The notes beneath the pieces were generated by a model. The model saw only the letters and a program-made list of their open reading frames with translations, searched no databases and was not told where the DNA came from. A DNA stretch of 16,641 nucleotides from Sulfurospirillum sp. (GTDB lineage: Bacteria > Campylobacterota > Campylobacteria > Campylobacterales > QNZT01). The position numbers and the translations under genes are program-made. The stretch is from assembly GCA_003978405.1 (NCBI GenBank), contig QNZU01000045.1, forward strand, positions 1 to 16,641, read 5' to 3'. Within the stretch, counting starts at the first letter, position 1. The number at the start of each line of letters is the position of its first letter. Below, in pieces: positions 14,351-16,641 of this stretch.

Positions 14351-15638
14351 GTAGTTTGTCTCCTGCAAGCTCTGTTATTTTAGCTTTATAGCATCCACCG
14401 ATATCAACATCACACTCACTCTCATTTACAAGAATCTCACCATCAATTTCAGGTGCCCACACTAGATCTCTGGCTCCATAGAAGAACTCTCCCTCACTGC
14501 TTTGACCGACCAAGACTATATCTCTTTCTTTGCCGATCATCTCTTTTAATGATATTTTTTGATTTTTCTTTACAAGATCTTCTAAAATTTTAACTCTTTT
14601 ATTGACAATATCTTTTGAAACTTTTTCACTCATACTAAAAGCTTTTGTCTGCTCTTCATCGCTGTATTCAAAGATATTGACTCTATCAAATCTAAACTCT
14701 TTTAAAAATGAAACAAGCTCCTTGAAATCTTCATCACTCTCGCCTGGATGTCCCACTATAATTGATGTTCTAAGAAATGAATCTTTAGCACTTCTCATAA
14801 AATTTAGTTGTGATTTTATGGTTTGTTGACCTGCTCCTCTTCTCATCAACTTCAACATATGTTCACTGATATGCTGAATCGGCATATCAAAATAGTTGTG
14901 AAAAATATCAGATTTGCTGATCTTCCCAAGCACTTCAAGGCTAAGGGTGCTTGGATACAGATATAAAATCCTAGCACTAAAAACCCCATCAATTTTCTCA
15001 ATCTCATCAATAAGATATCCCAAACCGTCACTAACACCTTGATCTCTTAGATATGAGCTACTATCTTGGGAGATAAAGCTAAAATCATAAAATCCCTGTT
15101 TTACAAGAGACTTTACCTCTTGAGCTACACTTTTTAATTCTCTTGATTGAAGTTTACCCTTAAAGTGGGGTATTGCACAAAAAGAGCACTGCTGATTGCA
15201 TCCCTCACTTAGTTTGATATAAGCATGTGCATTTGATCCTGTAATGACTCTATCTTCACTGCCAATAAGGTAGGTCTTTGGAGAGAAGCGGGACTTTTTC
15301 TCCAAAATAAGCTCATCAATCTTATCATAATCACCAACTCCTGTAAATATATCGACCTCTTTTAGTTCACTCATAAGCTCCTTTTTATATCGTTCAGAAA
15401 GACAACCACTCATTACCAGCAAAGAGTCCTCTTTTCTTTGGGAGTGAAGATCCATGATTGTCTGAATCGACTCCTCTTTAGCTGCATCAATAAATCCGCA
15501 TGTATTTACAATGATCACATCAGCATTGCTTGGATCATCTGTAATTTTATAATCTTTCAATCTACCTAACATCACTTCAGAATCTATGAGGTTTTTGGTA
15601 CAACCAAGACTCACCAAATGTAAATTTTTACTACTCAT
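14325..15638 (-). CDS. rimO: Ribosomal protein S12 methylthiotransferase RimO
   Basis: A radical SAM enzyme that adds a methylthio group to the conserved aspartate of ribosomal protein S12. The 437-residue protein has the N-terminal cluster cysteines 13, 47 and 79 (LGCTKN, NTCGFI, SGCLSER), the radical SAM motif CNQQCSFC (147-154), and a C-terminal TRAM domain. LGCTKNLIDSE and FDMPIQHIS separate it from MiaB, which usually has LGCQMN. The ATG at 15638 gives the usual short lead MSSKNLHLVSLGCTKN and lies two bases after the panC stop; an in-frame ATG at 15650 would add four residues and overlap panC. The ribosome site is weak (GGAT). Its end overlaps tilS. Confidence 0.95.
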   Translation of the reverse strand: MSSKNLHLVSLGCTKNLIDSEVMLGRLKDYKITDDPSNADVIIVNTCGFIDAAKEESIQTIMDLHSQRKEDSLLVMSGCLSERYKKELMSELKEVDIFTGVGDYDKIDELILEKKSRFSPKTYLIGSEDRVITGSNAHAYIKLSEGCNQQCSFCAIPHFKGKLQSRELKSVAQEVKSLVKQGFYDFSFISQDSSSYLRDQGVSDGLGYLIDEIEKIDGVFSARILYLYPSTLSLEVLGKISKSDIFHNYFDMPIQHISEHMLKLMRRGAGQQTIKSQLNFMRSAKDSFLRTSIIVGHPGESDEDFKELVSFLKEFRFDRVNIFEYSDEEQTKAFSMSEKVSKDIVNKRVKILEDLVKKNQKISLKEMIGKERDIVLVGQSSEGEFFYGARDLVWAPEIDGEILVNESECDVDIGGCYKAKITELAGDKLLATIIRPS

Positions 15639-15640
15639 TT

Positions 15641-16462
15641 TTATATCCATATATTATCAATCAATCTTGTTTTACCTACCCATGCAGCTATCAAAATGAT
15701 AGAGTTTTGGATCTGCACCTCTTCTAGAGTGTTAAAATCTCTATCAACAATCTCTATATATTCAAGCTTCGTAACATCAAGTGATTTTATCATCATTTTT
15801 TTAATCTCTTTGACATCTCTTACACCTTGAAGAATTAGATTTGTAGCACTCTTTAGTGATGTTGAGAGAGTCAAAGCCTTTTTTCTCTCATCCTGGCTAA
15901 GATATACATTTCTACTGCTAAGAGCTAAACCATCCTCTTCTCTGACTATTTCACAAGGTATGATATTTGTTCTTAAAAAGAGATCATTTGCCATCTTTTG
16001 GATAAGAAAGAGTTGTTGGGCATCTTTTTTGCCAAAGTAGGCATTGCTTGGATTTGTAAGATTTAGAAGTTTTAGCACAATTTGAAGCATACCATCAAAA
16101 TGTCCCGGGCGAAAAAAACCCTCCAAAATATACCCTTTTATCTTGGGTGCTAAAATTCTCAACTCATCACTGCTGTAAATATCTTCGATTTTTGGCATAA
16201 AAACCGCTTCAACTCCAGCCAATTTGCAAATCTTCAAATCAGCCTCTATCTTTCTTGGATACCTATCCAAATCTTCACCCTCAAGAAACTGTGTAGGATT
16301 AACAAATATAGAGACAATAGTATGGTCATTTTGCTCAACCGATTTTTTGATAAGTGAGATATGCCCCTCATGCAATGCACCCATTGTAGGAACAAAACCT
16401 ACACTTCCACCAAGCTTCTCTCTAAAGTCAATCAACTCATTTGGTTTTTCAAACTCTCTCAT
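15641..16462 (-). CDS. panC: Pantothenate synthetase PanC
   Basis: Joins pantoate and beta-alanine with ATP to form pantothenate, the vitamin core of coenzyme A. The 273-residue protein has the nucleotidyl-transferase motif PTMGALHEGH (His31 and His34), NPTQFLEGEDLDRYPR, FFRPGHFDGML, GKKDAQQ and LALSSRN, all typical of PanC. Length is normal. An AGAGAGA ribosome site precedes the ATG. It is the first gene of the panC-rimO-tilS operon, with a TACAAT -10 box about 20 bp upstream. No panB or panD is in the window, so the rest of the pathway lies elsewhere. Confidence 0.97.
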   Translation of the reverse strand: MREFEKPNELIDFREKLGGSVGFVPTMGALHEGHISLIKKSVEQNDHTIVSIFVNPTQFLEGEDLDRYPRKIEADLKICKLAGVEAVFMPKIEDIYSSDELRILAPKIKGYILEGFFRPGHFDGMLQIVLKLLNLTNPSNAYFGKKDAQQLFLIQKMANDLFLRTNIIPCEIVREEDGLALSSRNVYLSQDERKKALTLSTSLKSATNLILQGVRDVKEIKKMMIKSLDVTKLEYIEIVDRDFNTLEEVQIQNSIILIAAWVGKTRLIDNIWI

Positions 16463-16477
16463 TTAATCTCTCTTTTG

Positions 16478-16487
16478 TATAATTGTA
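16478..16487. promoter_or_regulatory. Overlapping divergent -10 boxes: panC and the 81-bp structure
   Basis: TATAATTGTA contains TATAAT on the plus strand (16478-16483), with a predicted start near 16490, and TACAAT on the minus strand (16487 to 16482), with a predicted start near 16475 for panC. The two share two bases. The plus-strand start falls about four bases before the inverted repeat at 16494. Confidence 0.5.
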
Positions 16488-16493
16488 TATATG

Positions 16494-16574
16494 ACTCTCT
16501 TGTTTTGTATAGATCGTAGAGGCTCAGACCAACGGGAGGATTTGTCCTCGAAGAGCTATACAAAACAAGAGAGT
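16494..16574 (+). ncRNA. Candidate structured RNA: 81-nt hairpin with perfect 19-bp stem
   Basis: Bases 16494-16512 are the exact reverse complement of 16556-16574. The 43-nt interior is much richer in G and C than the surroundings and can fold further: GAGG (16519-16522) with CCTC (16546-16549), or GAGGA (16536-16540) with TCCTC (16545-16549), an either-or pair like a switch. The apical region holds GGGAGGA. A TATAAT at 16478-16483 would start plus-strand RNA almost at the stem. No T run follows on either strand, and divergent genes flank it, so it is not a terminator. It does not match SRP RNA, 6S RNA, tmRNA or a known riboswitch that I recognise. It could be a small RNA or the 5' leader of the gene at the right edge. 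The strand is inferred from the -10 box. Confidence 0.45.
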
Positions 16575-16609
16575 TGATATTATTACATTTAAAATAAGAG
16601 AGTGGTAAA

Positions 16610-16641
16610 GTGGAACTATACGAATACAATGAAACAATCTC
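16610..16641 (+). CDS. Start of an unidentified gene, cut by the window edge
   Basis: A GTG at 16610 opens a frame reading VELYEYNETI to the end of the window, with a purine-rich AAGAGAG about eight bases upstream. Ten codons are too few to identify a product. A different frame offers an ATG at 16629 (MKQS), but no ribosome site precedes it. Its leader would carry the 81-nt hairpin if it is transcribed from the TATAAT at 16478. Confidence 0.35.
   Translation, partial: MELYEYNETI

Noticed and set aside
16494..16574. The 19-bp inverted repeat as a transcription terminator
   Set aside because: No T run follows on either strand, and it lies between divergent gene starts where no terminator is expected.
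16494..16574. SRP RNA, 6S RNA, tmRNA or CRISPR repeat
   Set aside because: It lacks the SRP tetraloop region and GGAAGG-type core, is too short for 6S RNA or tmRNA, and occurs once without spaced copies.

Overview
The window is ordinary-looking chromosome of an AT-rich bacterium. The best fit is Campylobacterota (the former Epsilonproteobacteria), perhaps a Sulfurimonas-like Campylobacterales. Reasons: the style of the housekeeping proteins (a short FtsY without an acidic A domain, a TilS of about 336 residues, RimO, PanC, RNase Y), dense packing with overlapping genes on both strands, TATAAT-like -10 boxes without obvious -35 boxes, and three TTG starts. The genus is an inference. There are no rRNA or tRNA genes, insertion sequences, CRISPR arrays or phage genes.

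Layout. On the left, tgt (minus) is transcribed away from a PIF1-type helicase (plus) across only 34 bp. An AT-rich spacer with palindromes follows, then a small secreted Cys-rich protein (plus) ending at a hairpin terminator. Next is a minus-strand block read from right to left: a TlpA-like thioredoxin lipoprotein, ftsY, radA, a 93-residue unknown protein, then a secreted ankyrin protein that probably has its own promoter. Divergent from that block is a plus-strand pair, 5-formyltetrahydrofolate cyclo-ligase and RNase Y. The rny 3' end overlaps the 3' end of xth, which runs as a pair with a DUF4395 membrane protein (minus). cysK (minus) is divergent from a secreted TPR protein (plus). On the right, panC, rimO and tilS form a tightly packed minus-strand operon whose 3' end overlaps that of the TPR gene. 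The last 180 bp hold an 81-bp inverted-repeat structure and the first codons of an unidentified plus-strand gene.

Functionally the core genes cover RNA modification (Tgt, TilS), ribosome modification (RimO), RNA decay (RNase Y), DNA repair (PIF1-type helicase, RadA, exonuclease III), membrane targeting (FtsY), redox and cysteine metabolism (TlpA-like, CysK) and cofactor synthesis (PanC, folate). The less understood part is four products sent to the envelope or embedded in it: the Cys-rich protein, the ankyrin protein with a duplicated four-Cys module, the TPR protein and the DUF4395 protein.

The most interesting non-coding signal is the perfect 19-bp inverted repeat around a relatively GC-rich core at 16494-16574. 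It lies between divergent genes, just downstream of a TATAAT box, and looks like an undescribed structured RNA. A second theme is pairs of divergent -10 boxes placed very close together or overlapping, and three genes whose -10 box ends 5 or 6 nt before the ATG, which predicts leaderless mRNAs. I found no evidence of a defence island or another multi-gene novel system.
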